64,000 bases of DNA, taken from positions 1 to 64,000 of the forward strand of contig CAYYPW010000017.1 of assembly GCA_964473645.1 (NCBI GenBank). Reading direction: 5' to 3'. Of the stretch, positions 10,201 to 18,400 are shown one piece after another. The DNA comes from HdN1 sp964473645. Its GTDB lineage: Bacteria > Pseudomonadota > Gammaproteobacteria > Pseudomonadales > Ketobacteraceae. The stretch's first letter is position 1, and each line of letters opens with the position of its first letter. The position numbers were made by a program, and so were the translations under genes. The notes beneath the pieces are model-generated. The model made no database searches, was not told where the DNA came from, and worked only from the letters and a program-made list of their open reading frames with translations.

Positions 10201-13200
10201 GCTGGAACGTTTGTGCAAGCGCTATGCGGAATTTTTGGAGAAGGATAATCTCAATGCGGCGGAGGCGACGTTAGCTGACATTGCTTTCAGTGCCAATACC
10301 GGACGCGAACATTTCGATCATCGTGTGGCCCTGGTATGTACGGACAAGGTATCGGCCATTCAAAAGTTGAAGCAGCTGAGCGAAGGCATTACACCCCCTG
10401 GCGTCTATGCCAGTAACAGTTCCAATGGAGGCATCAAGCCTGCTGCCAGAGTGACCATGCTGTTCACCGGGCAAGGGTCGCAATACGCTGAAATGGGCAA
10501 ATCGCTCTACGAGCAGTATCTACCCTTCCGTGTGGTGATGGATACCTGCGACCGTTTGTTTCGTGAGGAAACCGGCGACTCATTATTTTCGTTATTGTGG
10601 GGCGAATTGTCTGACCAATTGTCGTTAACCCAATACACGCAACCGGCGTTGTTCTGTTTGGAATACGCACTGGCAAGCACCTGGCTGTCGCTGGGGGTAA
10701 AACCTCAAGCCATGATCGGGCACAGTGTAGGTGAATATGCTGCCGCAGTGTTGGCGGGTATCATGAGCCTGCAAGACGGCATGCGCCTGATTGTGGCGCG
10801 TGGGCGTTTAATGGTGCAGCTCACGACTGCTGGCGACATGGCTGCCATCATGGCGCCGGTGGATCAGGTAGAAACCTTGTTGTCACGCGTCGATAACGTC
10901 GCCATTGCGGCTTGTAATGCGCCGACGAATACAGTTGTTTCCGGCAGCAAACACGGTATTGAGCAATTATTACGTGTTGCCGAACAAGCAGATTTGGAAG
11001 CGCGAGCGCTATCGGTGTCGCATGCGTTTCATTCGCCCATGATGCTACCTATGCTGGATGCGTTTTCCGAGGTTGCACAGAGCATTACGTTTATGCCGGC
11101 CACCCGCGAGATCATTTCAACCGTGAGCGGCACACTTAATCAAGGCGAAATGTCGACAGCAGCCTATTGGATCGAGCACGTTAAACGACCGGTGTTGTTT
11201 GCAAACGCTGTAACTCGTGCGATGGAGAACAAACCGGATATATTGCTCGAAGTCGGCCCCGGCACGACGCTATTGGGGCTTGCGCAACAAAATGTGCAAG
11301 ACGATGCACTTTGCTGTATCAGCAGTTTACGCCCACGTCAGGATGCCTGTCGTCAGTTCTGTCTTGCGATAGCACAGCTATACAGCAAGGGCGTTGGCAT
11401 TCAGTGGGCTGCGTTTGATGCGATGGTTGCGCGTCGCAAAGTCGCGGTTCCCAGCTATGCATTTGATCGTAAACGCTATTGGTTAGGCGATAACGCTGGC
11501 CAGGAGCGGCGTGCACCCGCCGGTGGATTACCGGTAGTCGGCGTGCAGCATGAAAATTTGCTGGCCATGGTCAGCTCGCCGATGTCTGACGATCGTTATT
11601 TCGAAAATCTCTTTACCGATAAAATGCCCTTCAACCTCGACGACCATCGCTTGTATGAGGTGGTGGTATCGCCTGGCGCCTTCCATGTCGCCATGGCGGT
11701 GACGTGTGCGCGAGATATTTACGGTGACCAGCCTGTGAAACTCGACGACGTGGTTTTCCCGGAGCCGTTGATTTTTGAACCGGATTTACCACGCCGCTTG
11801 CACTATGGATTTAAGAAACAAGAGGGATCTAAAAAGCAGGAGAGCTTCAAGCAACACGAAGGATTAAAAGGACAGACGGACAAAGACAATACGGCATACT
11901 TTGAAGTGAAAGGATTCAGCCGTGATGAGGCGCATGCCGATTCGCCCTGGACCATGCACACCAGCATGAATGTGCATCCAGTGGCACCTGCTGAGATGGA
12001 GCGCGTGCTGACGCCCGATGACATCACAGCCATTCAGCAGCGCGCAACGCATACGGTCACTGGCGAGTTCTTCTACGGTGAAATGTGGAAGGTGGGTTAT
12101 CACCTTGGGCCGCAATTTCGTTGGATCGAGCAGATCTGGCGGCGACCGGGTGAAGCTTTGACCCTGTTGCGATTACCGCAATCGGCGGTTGAAAAAGGGC
12201 GCTTTTTGATACATCCAGGATTGATGGATTCCTGCTTCCAGAGTTCAGCACTGGCGACAGGCCACCAAGGATTCGATGCGGGATCACTCGATGCCATTTA
12301 TATCCCGTTTGCGTTGGAAAACCTGTGCTTCTATCGTGCGCCCACGACTCGCTTGTGGTGTCACGTTAAGATTAAAAATGCAAGCGCTATCGATGAAGGG
12401 TGGGCTGAGAGCTTCTCGCATACTATTCAAGTGTATGACGAACAAGGGCAGTTGCTGATCGATCTCGACACTCTGCACAGCAAGCGTGCTCCTAAAGAGG
12501 CACTACTCAAAGCGTTGCGTAAAAATCCGCTGGAAAACCATTACGAAATCCACTGGAAGGAACAGACACTCAAAACCGATGCCGTTGCCACACTGAGTGG
12601 ACGTTATTGGGTGCTGGGTCAGGAACCGGCACGAGTGAATGCACTTGCAGAGCAAATTCGTCAGTTACAAGGCGACGTCAGTATCTTGTTGCTAAACGGT
12701 GAAGAAGCTTCGACTGCGCATACTCTGAATTGGCAGAACCCATCCCACTGGATGCAGTGGGTGCAGGCGAACAATGGTTTGAGTGGTGTCAAAGGCATAG
12801 TGATGTTGGCTCCTGCTACGTCAACAGGCGATAACGCCGACCATGAGAAAATGGCGGATACTGCAACCCTGCTCGAAACACAGAAGACGCTATATTCGCC
12901 CTTGCTTTCGCTGGTGAAAACCTTGCAAATCGCAGGAGGTAACGAAACACCAAGGCTATGGTGCGTCACCACGCAAGGCGTTGCCGCTGCGCGCAGTGAT
13001 ACACACATCAATCCTGACCATTCTGCATTACATGGATTTTCCAAAGTGCTGGCAATGGAACATCCGGAATTCAATGCAGTGTTTGTGGATGTTGAAGCGC
13101 TCAGCGAGCAACGCATGCCACGCATGATCGCTGAGGAACTGACACAAAATGGCGATGAAAAACTGGTGGCCTGTCGTCGCAATGGTCGCTGGGTGGCACG

Positions 13201-15430
13201 TCTTGCACGATGCAGCGAGCGTAGCGCGGGCATGCCGATACCTGCTGCGCCGTATCGTTTAGTGGTGGAGAAAAAAGGCACGTTCGAAGACTTGAAGTAT
13301 CTGCATTTTACGCCGCGCCAATTGGGTTCCACCGAAGTGGCGGTGAAGGTGTTGAGTGCCGGTCTGAACTTCCGTGATGTCATGGGGGTGCTCGACGTTT
13401 ATCCCGGTGAAGCAGGCCCATTAGGCGGTGAATGCATTGGCGAAATCACCCAACTAGGTGACAACGTAAGTGGCTTTGCCATTGGCGATCGCGTCATGGT
13501 ACCGCTGGCGCAAAGCTGCATGAGCACGCAAACGCAAATAGAACATCTTTTATTGTGCAAGGTGCCCCAGAACCTCAGCGTTAACGAAGCAGCCACTATT
13601 CCCGTTGCCTATTGTACCGCGCTGTACGGCTTGCAAGAACTGGCCAATCTCAAGCCGGGCGAGCGCGTGCTGATACACGCTGGGGCCGGCGGTGTAGGCT
13701 TGGCGGCCATTTATATTGCCTGGCAAAAAGGTGCTGAAGTAATCGCCAGCGCCAGCGAGCGTAAACGTGATTTTCTGCGCGCGCTGGGGGTGCAACATGT
13801 GGTGGATTCGCGCAGCATCGGTTTTGCTGACGAGGTTCGCGCGATTACACAAGGTGATGGGATCGATGTCGTGCTTAATTCGCTGGCGGGGGAATTTATT
13901 CCTGCAAGCATGGCGTTATTGCGCGAGAACGGCCGCTTTATTGAGATTGGAAAGGCCGATATCTGGTCGCAGGAACGTGTTAAAGCCTTCCGCTCTGATA
14001 TTACCTACGCTGCTTTCGACCTGGTCATGGTGACCATGCAAGATCCCTTGATGCTGTCGACGTTGATGCAACAAGTGGTGGCCGGTGTCGAAGCTGGCGA
14101 ATATAAGCCATTGCCATACACCGTATTTAATCAGTCTGAAGCCGTGGACGCCTTCCGTTATATGGCCCAAGGGCGCCATGTGGGCAAGATTCTGATTAAT
14201 CCCGATCCGCAGGCAATCGCAATCCGCGCTGATCGGTCGTATCTGATTACGGGTGCCACTGGGGGCTTGGGGCTGTTGTTCGCCCGCTGGCTCGCCACGC
14301 AGGGTGCGCGTGAATTGGTATTGGTGGCGCGTCGACATGCAAAAGACACCCATCCAGAACAAGTGGGTGCCATCGAGGCCATGGGCGCAAAAGTGCATTG
14401 TGTGTGTGCCGATGTGGGCAATGCCGAAGACGTGCAAGACTTGATTCAATGGGTGAATAACGAATGTCAACCGCTGGCTGGCGTCATACATGCTGCTGGC
14501 GTATTGAAAGACTCGTTTATTCTCAATCAAACCTGCGAATCGTTTGAACATGTCATGACACCCAAATTGGCGGGTGCGTGGCATTTACATCGTGCAACGC
14601 AAGCCCTGGATCTCGACATGTTCGTGTTGTTCTCGTCGATGTCATCAATGCTGGGTGCGCCAGGCCAAGCGAATTACGCCAGCGCCAATGCGTTTCTCGA
14701 TGGGCTTGCGCATTATCGTCGCGCACGTGGGCTTGCCGCCACCAGCATCCACTGGGGGCCGTGGTCGGAAGTGGGTATGGCCGCCAATGCGCAAGTGGAA
14801 GCAAATGCGGCTGCGGGTGGTGTGCATTACATCAAACCCGAGGAAGGCTTGGTGTGCTTCCAGCAAATTCTACAGGCCAATCCTGTGGAGCGTGGCGTAT
14901 TCAATGTGAATTGGCCGGCGTTAGCCAAAGGTTTGGGTGGCAGCTTACCAAGCTATTTGTCGGAGCTGGATGTGCGCGTCAGTAACGTGGTGGACGGTAA
15001 CCTGCAGAAAATGGCAGAGGAGTTCCGTGCCCGCTTGCTCGATACGCCCAGTGATGAGCGCACGCCGATGTTGGTCGATATGATTTGCGATCAGATAAAA
15101 CGCGTCATGGGCCTGGATCTCAACGAGCCCATCGATCCAACACAACCATTGCAAGCGCTGGGCCTGGATTCACTGATGGCGGTAGAGTTGCGCAACATTC
15201 TGTGTGCACTGATCGGTCGCCAGTTACCGGCGACGTTAATGTTCAAGTATCCGACAGTGGCGAGCCTCAGTGCTTATTTGATTGAGGATATGTTCCCGCG
15301 TGAGGCTACCCCTGCCACGGTCGTTATGGTCGAACCTGCGCCTGAACAAGAAGAAAATCTGGATCATCTTTCTGAAGAAGATCTGGAAGCCATGCTGATG
15401 GCTGAACTTGGCGAATCCGGACCGGGTTGA
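4229..15430 (+). CDS. Type I polyketide synthase, two modules (KS-AT-KR-ACP / KS-AT-DH-ER-KR-ACP)
   Basis: A 3733-residue modular PKS. An N-terminal docking coiled coil covers residues 5-35. Module 1: KS (about 36-460, Cys209 in DTACSSS, with HGTGT and NIGH), AT (569-854, GHSIGEY Ser663, HAFH), KR (1161-1350) and ACP (Ser1474). Module 2: KS (1532-1965, Cys1705), AT (2072-2352, Ser2166, HAFH), DH (from about 2440, His2473 and DSCFQ), ER (3008-3320, HAGAGGVG at 3150), KR (3334-3520) and ACP (Ser3648). HAFH in both ATs predicts malonyl-CoA. KR1 has the Trp of A-type reductases (SVWGSGG); KR2 has an LDD-like LKD, suggesting B-type. Module 1 should therefore leave a hydroxyl and module 2 a saturated carbon pair. 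The C-terminus LSEEDLEAMLMAEL looks like a docking helix for the next protein. ATG 4229 is chosen because AAAAAGGA lies 8 bases upstream; a TTG at 4193 in the same frame is less likely. The DH motif has Glu where Gly is usual, and a lysine-rich insert. Confidence 0.96.
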   Translation: MSTQHPEKSKNLLQDALVELRKTKSRLQKIEAAQSEAIAVVGMGCRFPGGVDTPDKLWDLLKNSVDAITDMVDERWNAEEFYDPNPEAAGKVYTKGNGLVQDVDMFDAEFFGIAPLEAKLMDPQQRLLLEATWHALEHGGIAPQSLYETNTGVFVGICHQGYSHLQAKYCGADAISPYTGTGNAHSIASGRLSYLLGLHGPSVSVDTACSSSLVALHLAVQSLRKGESDVALAGGVNLILEPTTSMIFAKAGMLAKDGRCKTFDADADGYVRGEGCGMVVLKRLRDAEAAGDRILAVIKGTAVNQDGRSQGITAPNERAQEKVIRAALQDANVATDAVSYVEAHGTGTSLGDPIELAALNTVYGPGRSAQTKLRVGSIKTNIGHLEAAAGIAGFMKVVMSLQRGELPPHLHFKKPNPYVDWSQLAIEVTAKGESWQQRERVAGLSSFGFSGTNAHIIIAEAPTVIAEAPTTESKKHIEATLPPVMLLSAKSPNGLRALVDGYLSESVSARLQNLSWAEVCHTANAGRNAFRCRLSVRASSFMEAARRLQQWQVQGESEGISFSENAAQSPRIAFLFSGQGSQYAGMAEQLYQQQIIFRDALDRVAGLISEQLELPLLSVLWGNNSVLIHQTQFTQPAIFAVQYALTEWWKSLGIQPAGVLGHSIGEYAAAVCAGVLQLTDAVRMICARGHLMHSLCQPGAMAVVFASTDDMQRYVNEAGSVVSIAAMNGPRHCVISGEKHAVQEMTAILADANVKTRMLDVSHAFHSTMMEPMLEAFRTVAESVEYSMPRIRFVSSKTGKSAVRECMSAQYWVSQVSDPVRFAEAVSELSQQKFAAMLEIGPGSTLIKLAQQSVSSDVQPLYLNSLESEKADAITAANTIAELFCGGFALRMESLAQGQSVRRVDLPVYPYQKQSFWIDEIRIGRYHDEGNHWRNDLTYQTEWLSQPALAAVGAANKWVVVGNDSPLAAAIERYSQNNAVAFERWPLANDGEERTHWMAHIETFARTNAAERTAIVFVADNDNLDFEAVPAFVNAQLQALRALSQSLSQTPSASGLKLWLLTHNAYSDSIADGQVNLVAHPLMGWCKSFALEHSEHWGGMIDIVGNDDETIASQTLPMAFQEVAAQTGEDQVRLTGNERQVLRLKRASMVAGELMPLDSNANYLITGGLGGLGLSVAQALAASGAKHLVLVSRRGNRDSLNAEQTAVITQLESQGVSVALINADVAKHADVAHLVEQIDTDSMPLKGIVHAAGISEICTIDAMRAEQLHAVTAAKIDGAWHLHQATMTSALDFFVMFSSIASVWGSGGLAHYAAANHFLDGLAAYRRQQKRAAMSVQWGPWQGAGMAAGDAKDQAEKRGLKPLEPAQAQAFLRAHWSDQRIRPIVVDVEWERFRALLEVRRPHPLLAGVVRTNTAAGVKGQKSVFLASLANKDIETRTEAIVEHLQAIMARVIGADSLDRIDPDQPLMDLGLDSIMALDIKKQLELETGETVQATLIFDYPTVRRIAEHFARTLYAEETEAVAVSERSSFIGEPIAIIGIGSRLPKAPNGPGDFWNLLINGESGICDVPSERWKIDDYLDADENAPGKAYTLAAGLIDELESFDARFFGIAPREIESMEPQQRLVLETSWTAIENAGYAPLSLAGKNAGVFVGVGANEYVRACALNAKEEDIMFIPTGNATNVIAGRVSFTLGLLGPAMAIDTACSSSAVAIHMACQSLRNGECELALAGGVNAIVLPETFVALSKAHMLSKSGRCKTFDEKADGYVRGEGVGILVLKRLSDAQRDGDNIVAVIRGSAVNQDGRSSSLTAPNGPAQQAVIRAALQAANVMPEEVDWIETHGTGTPLGDPIEVQSLDAVYGEARKNTEKQGELSPLLISAVKTNIGHLESAAAVSSVIKVALSLQHGQIPSHLHFSKFNPHIAVDASRFKIPVESMAWPATTRKRLAGVSSFGFSGTNVHLILEAAPETTMPTKEEIRQHHVLTISAKTEKSLERLCKRYAEFLEKDNLNAAEATLADIAFSANTGREHFDHRVALVCTDKVSAIQKLKQLSEGITPPGVYASNSSNGGIKPAARVTMLFTGQGSQYAEMGKSLYEQYLPFRVVMDTCDRLFREETGDSLFSLLWGELSDQLSLTQYTQPALFCLEYALASTWLSLGVKPQAMIGHSVGEYAAAVLAGIMSLQDGMRLIVARGRLMVQLTTAGDMAAIMAPVDQVETLLSRVDNVAIAACNAPTNTVVSGSKHGIEQLLRVAEQADLEARALSVSHAFHSPMMLPMLDAFSEVAQSITFMPATREIISTVSGTLNQGEMSTAAYWIEHVKRPVLFANAVTRAMENKPDILLEVGPGTTLLGLAQQNVQDDALCCISSLRPRQDACRQFCLAIAQLYSKGVGIQWAAFDAMVARRKVAVPSYAFDRKRYWLGDNAGQERRAPAGGLPVVGVQHENLLAMVSSPMSDDRYFENLFTDKMPFNLDDHRLYEVVVSPGAFHVAMAVTCARDIYGDQPVKLDDVVFPEPLIFEPDLPRRLHYGFKKQEGSKKQESFKQHEGLKGQTDKDNTAYFEVKGFSRDEAHADSPWTMHTSMNVHPVAPAEMERVLTPDDITAIQQRATHTVTGEFFYGEMWKVGYHLGPQFRWIEQIWRRPGEALTLLRLPQSAVEKGRFLIHPGLMDSCFQSSALATGHQGFDAGSLDAIYIPFALENLCFYRAPTTRLWCHVKIKNASAIDEGWAESFSHTIQVYDEQGQLLIDLDTLHSKRAPKEALLKALRKNPLENHYEIHWKEQTLKTDAVATLSGRYWVLGQEPARVNALAEQIRQLQGDVSILLLNGEEASTAHTLNWQNPSHWMQWVQANNGLSGVKGIVMLAPATSTGDNADHEKMADTATLLETQKTLYSPLLSLVKTLQIAGGNETPRLWCVTTQGVAAARSDTHINPDHSALHGFSKVLAMEHPEFNAVFVDVEALSEQRMPRMIAEELTQNGDEKLVACRRNGRWVARLARCSERSAGMPIPAAPYRLVVEKKGTFEDLKYLHFTPRQLGSTEVAVKVLSAGLNFRDVMGVLDVYPGEAGPLGGECIGEITQLGDNVSGFAIGDRVMVPLAQSCMSTQTQIEHLLLCKVPQNLSVNEAATIPVAYCTALYGLQELANLKPGERVLIHAGAGGVGLAAIYIAWQKGAEVIASASERKRDFLRALGVQHVVDSRSIGFADEVRAITQGDGIDVVLNSLAGEFIPASMALLRENGRFIEIGKADIWSQERVKAFRSDITYAAFDLVMVTMQDPLMLSTLMQQVVAGVEAGEYKPLPYTVFNQSEAVDAFRYMAQGRHVGKILINPDPQAIAIRADRSYLITGATGGLGLLFARWLATQGARELVLVARRHAKDTHPEQVGAIEAMGAKVHCVCADVGNAEDVQDLIQWVNNECQPLAGVIHAAGVLKDSFILNQTCESFEHVMTPKLAGAWHLHRATQALDLDMFVLFSSMSSMLGAPGQANYASANAFLDGLAHYRRARGLAATSIHWGPWSEVGMAANAQVEANAAAGGVHYIKPEEGLVCFQQILQANPVERGVFNVNWPALAKGLGGSLPSYLSELDVRVSNVVDGNLQKMAEEFRARLLDTPSDERTPMLVDMICDQIKRVMGLDLNEPIDPTQPLQALGLDSLMAVELRNILCALIGRQLPATLMFKYPTVASLSAYLIEDMFPREATPATVVMVEPAPEQEENLDHLSEEDLEAMLMAELGESGPG
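5600..5641 (+). repeat. 21-bp imperfect duplication in the KS1-AT1 linker
   Basis: Two adjacent 21-base units (5600-5620 and 5621-5641) encode IAEAPTV and IAEAPTT directly after the end of the first KS domain. The unit length keeps the reading frame, and the linker tolerates it. Confidence 0.75.
11810..11881 (+). repeat. 18-bp tandem repeat encoding a Lys/Gln/Glu insert inside the DH domain
   Basis: Four successive 18-base units (starting 11810, 11828, 11846, 11864) encode FKKQEG, SKKQES, FKQHEG and LKGQTD, at residues 2528-2551 of the PKS. The block lies between the two halves of the DH domain fold and has no counterpart in typical DH sequences, so it looks like a charged surface loop grown by slippage or duplication. 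Confidence 0.75.
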
Positions 15431-15440
15431 GGAGGCTGTC

Positions 15441-18400
15441 ATGATAGAGCCGCACGTGATGGACGCATCGCAGTCTCCTGCTTCCGTCCAGGCCAAGGAC
15501 AAGCAGCGTCAGTTGTTGGAAAAGGCGCTGCAGGAAATAAAACGCCTCAAGCAAGTGGCGCAGGAGGCGACGACAACGCTGGAACAGCGTCAGCATGAGC
15601 CTATTGCCATTGTCGGAATGAGTTGCCGGTTTCCCGGCAGCGATTCTCCCGAGCAGTTCTGGCAGACTTTGGTAGAGGGGCGGCACTGTATTACCGACAT
15701 GTACCAGCAACGCTGGAATATGGATGCCCTGTTTGATCCAGATCCCGATGCGCCGGGAAAAATCTACACCCGTGCCCTGGGGATAATACAAGACCCGGAA
15801 CTGTTCGACGCAGCCTTTTTCGGTATTGCGCCACGCGAAGCCGAAGACATTGACCCGCAACATCGGGTGCTGCTAGAAGTTTGTCATGATGCCCTGCAGC
15901 GTGCCGGTTATAGTCTTGCATCGATCAATGGTACACCTACCGGTGTGTTTGTTGGGATATCGGGGCAGGATTATGCCCACCTGGGCAGTCGCCTTGGCCA
16001 CCCTGAGTCCATCACGCCCTGGCAGGGGACAGGTAATGCATTATCGGCAGCGGCTGGTCGCATTTCCTATCTGTTGAATCTGAACGGTCCCAGTCTTGCG
16101 GTGGATACGGCATGTTCGTCGTCTCTGGTCGCCTTGCATCTGGCCTGTCAGTCGTTGCGTAACCGCGAATCGTCGATGGTGTTGGCTGGTGGCGTGCATT
16201 TGATTTTCAATCCGGCGACTACCATCATTTTTGCCAAGGCCCGCATGTTGTCTCCCGATGGTGCCTGCAAAACGTTTGATGCAGATGCCAACGGGTATGT
16301 CCGCTCCGAAGGTTGTGGAGTGGTCGTGTTAAAGCGGCTGTCCGACGCGCTGCGTGATCGCGACAATATCGTCGCCGTCATTCGTGGTTCTGCCATGAAT
16401 CAAGATGGCAAATCTCAGGGCTTTACGGCGCCCAGCGAACATGCACAGGAAGCTGTTATTCGCGCGGCACTCGCGCAGGCGCGTTTACAACCCGCCGACG
16501 TGGATTATCTCGAAGCGCATGGCACCGGAACCCCGCTGGGCGACCCCATCGAATTGGCCGCTGCCAATAATGTCTATTCTGAGGGGCGAGTTCAGCCGCT
16601 GTGGGTGGGCGCTTGTAAAACCAATATCGGCCATAGTGAAGCAGCGGCAGGCATTGCGGGTGTAATCAAGTCCGCATTGGCTGTGCAACATGATTTTATG
16701 CCACCCCACTTGCATTTTCATAAGCCCAATCCTTATGTGCCGTGGGCACAAATGCGCTTGCAGGTGGTGACAGAGGGGCGGAGATTTTCTTCGTCAACCA
16801 CGGGTTCAATCGCAAGGCGCGCTGCCGTCAGCGCGTTTGGCTTTACCGGCACAAATGCACACGTGATTCTGGAAAATCCACCTGCGCAAGCCTCCGCTGC
16901 AACGACAGCGTCAATTGATGAAGCATGGCCTCGGTTGTTGGTGGTGGCGGCAAAGTCATCCGAAGCGCTTGCACAGTCATTGGCGGCGCTTGCGCATGCG
17001 ATAAAATATGCAGATTCATCGACATCCACTGATGACCTGAGAGATCTTTGCTTTACCCAGGCGGTAGGACGGGATCATTACCGGTGGCGCACCTGCCTAC
17101 CGGTCGCTTCACGCGAACACTTACCCCTGGCGTTGCAACAGGCAGCCGCCTGCGTGAGTGACGAAGCGGCACCCGTTTTACGTGCTGAATTATGCTTTCA
17201 GGGAGCACCGCACGATGGGATCGCTGAGGCTGCACGCTGGTCAATCATGGCTGACCAATTACGACGTTTGCGAGACGATGTTCAGGCGGTTGCTGCTATT
17301 GACATCGAGCCGTTGACACTAGGAGAGACATCAACTGCCGATCTGGACAATGCAAGCCAAGCGCTATTGGGGGTGGTAACGGAATATGCATTGGCACAGT
17401 GTTGGATGGCCATAGGGCTTCGCCCCGCACGCTTGTCAGGTGACGGCATGGGCTTGTTGATTGCCGCGAGTATTGCAGGTGTCATGCCCTTTCGTGACAT
17501 GTTGCAAGTGGCTTACACCTTGTTGCAGCGCAGGCCCATTGCCGCTGTCTTGAATGGCATGAGTTTGCACACCCCTCGCATGTCGGTGGTGTTGCCTGGC
17601 AGCGCAACGCGCATGGGCACTGAGCTAAAGACGGCTGATTTTTGGTGCCATCACTTGCAAAAAGAAATCAACCTCGGGGACATGGAGAAAACATCAGCGA
17701 CCGCTGTGGCTAATCTCGCACAACCGAGTTTCGGTGCAGACGGAATGCTTGCATTCCAGGTTGGGCCTGTCGCAAAGGCGTTACCCTTTGCCACATGGCG
17801 CGATCAACAATTGCATTACCTCTATATTAACGGCGCCGATCTCGATTGGGACAAAATCTGGCAGGCGTTTCCTGCGCGTCGCCGGGTACTACCTGCACAC
17901 CCGCTGGCACGTCAACGATTCTGGAATGATGCGCTGCGTGATCCTGCACTGGCAAATGTGTTTCCCTTTGCTGCCAAAAATTGGTGTTATGAATTGCAAT
18001 GGCAGCCACACACGCTTGAACGGAGTGCGAATCGAGAAGGCCCCTGGATCATTGTCAGCGATGATCCGGCGCGCGCGTGTGAGCTGCACGCGGCCCTGCA
18101 ACGCCAGGGCGAAATCGCCTTTATTTGGCCGCTGTCGTCACTGGGCCAAGATACCAAGGACGCAAAGGGTGTGCTCGCGCAGATCTTGCCAATGGCGGAG
18201 CAGGCACAATTTATTATTTTACCGCGATTGGCGACAGAGCGACTGGGTGACACTCGATTGTCTGATGAGCCGTACCGCACCTGGTCGCTGGGAATACTAA
18301 ATATGGCACAGGCTCTGTCGCGTACTTCAGCGCAACTCTGGCTCTTGACAGAAGGCGCCTTCCCACCAAGTAGCACGGCATCGTTTTCTCCCTTGGCAGC

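Noticed and set aside
11546..12510. Inactive DH domain in module 2
   Set aside because: The His (H2473) and the DxxxQ Asp are both present, so the Gly-to-Glu change alone does not justify calling it dead.
12661..13383. 240-codon minus-strand frame inside the bimodular PKS
   Set aside because: It is antisense to the PKS domain coding sequence between the DH and ER of module 2, has no recognisable family and is a shadow of codon bias.
13916..14584. 222-codon minus-strand frame inside the ER-KR region
   Set aside because: Fully antisense to conserved ER and KR domains; no ribosome-binding site or family.
15408..15440. Upstream ATG for the monomodular PKS
   Set aside because: It overlaps the preceding gene by 23 bases, while ATG 15441 follows a strong GGAGG.
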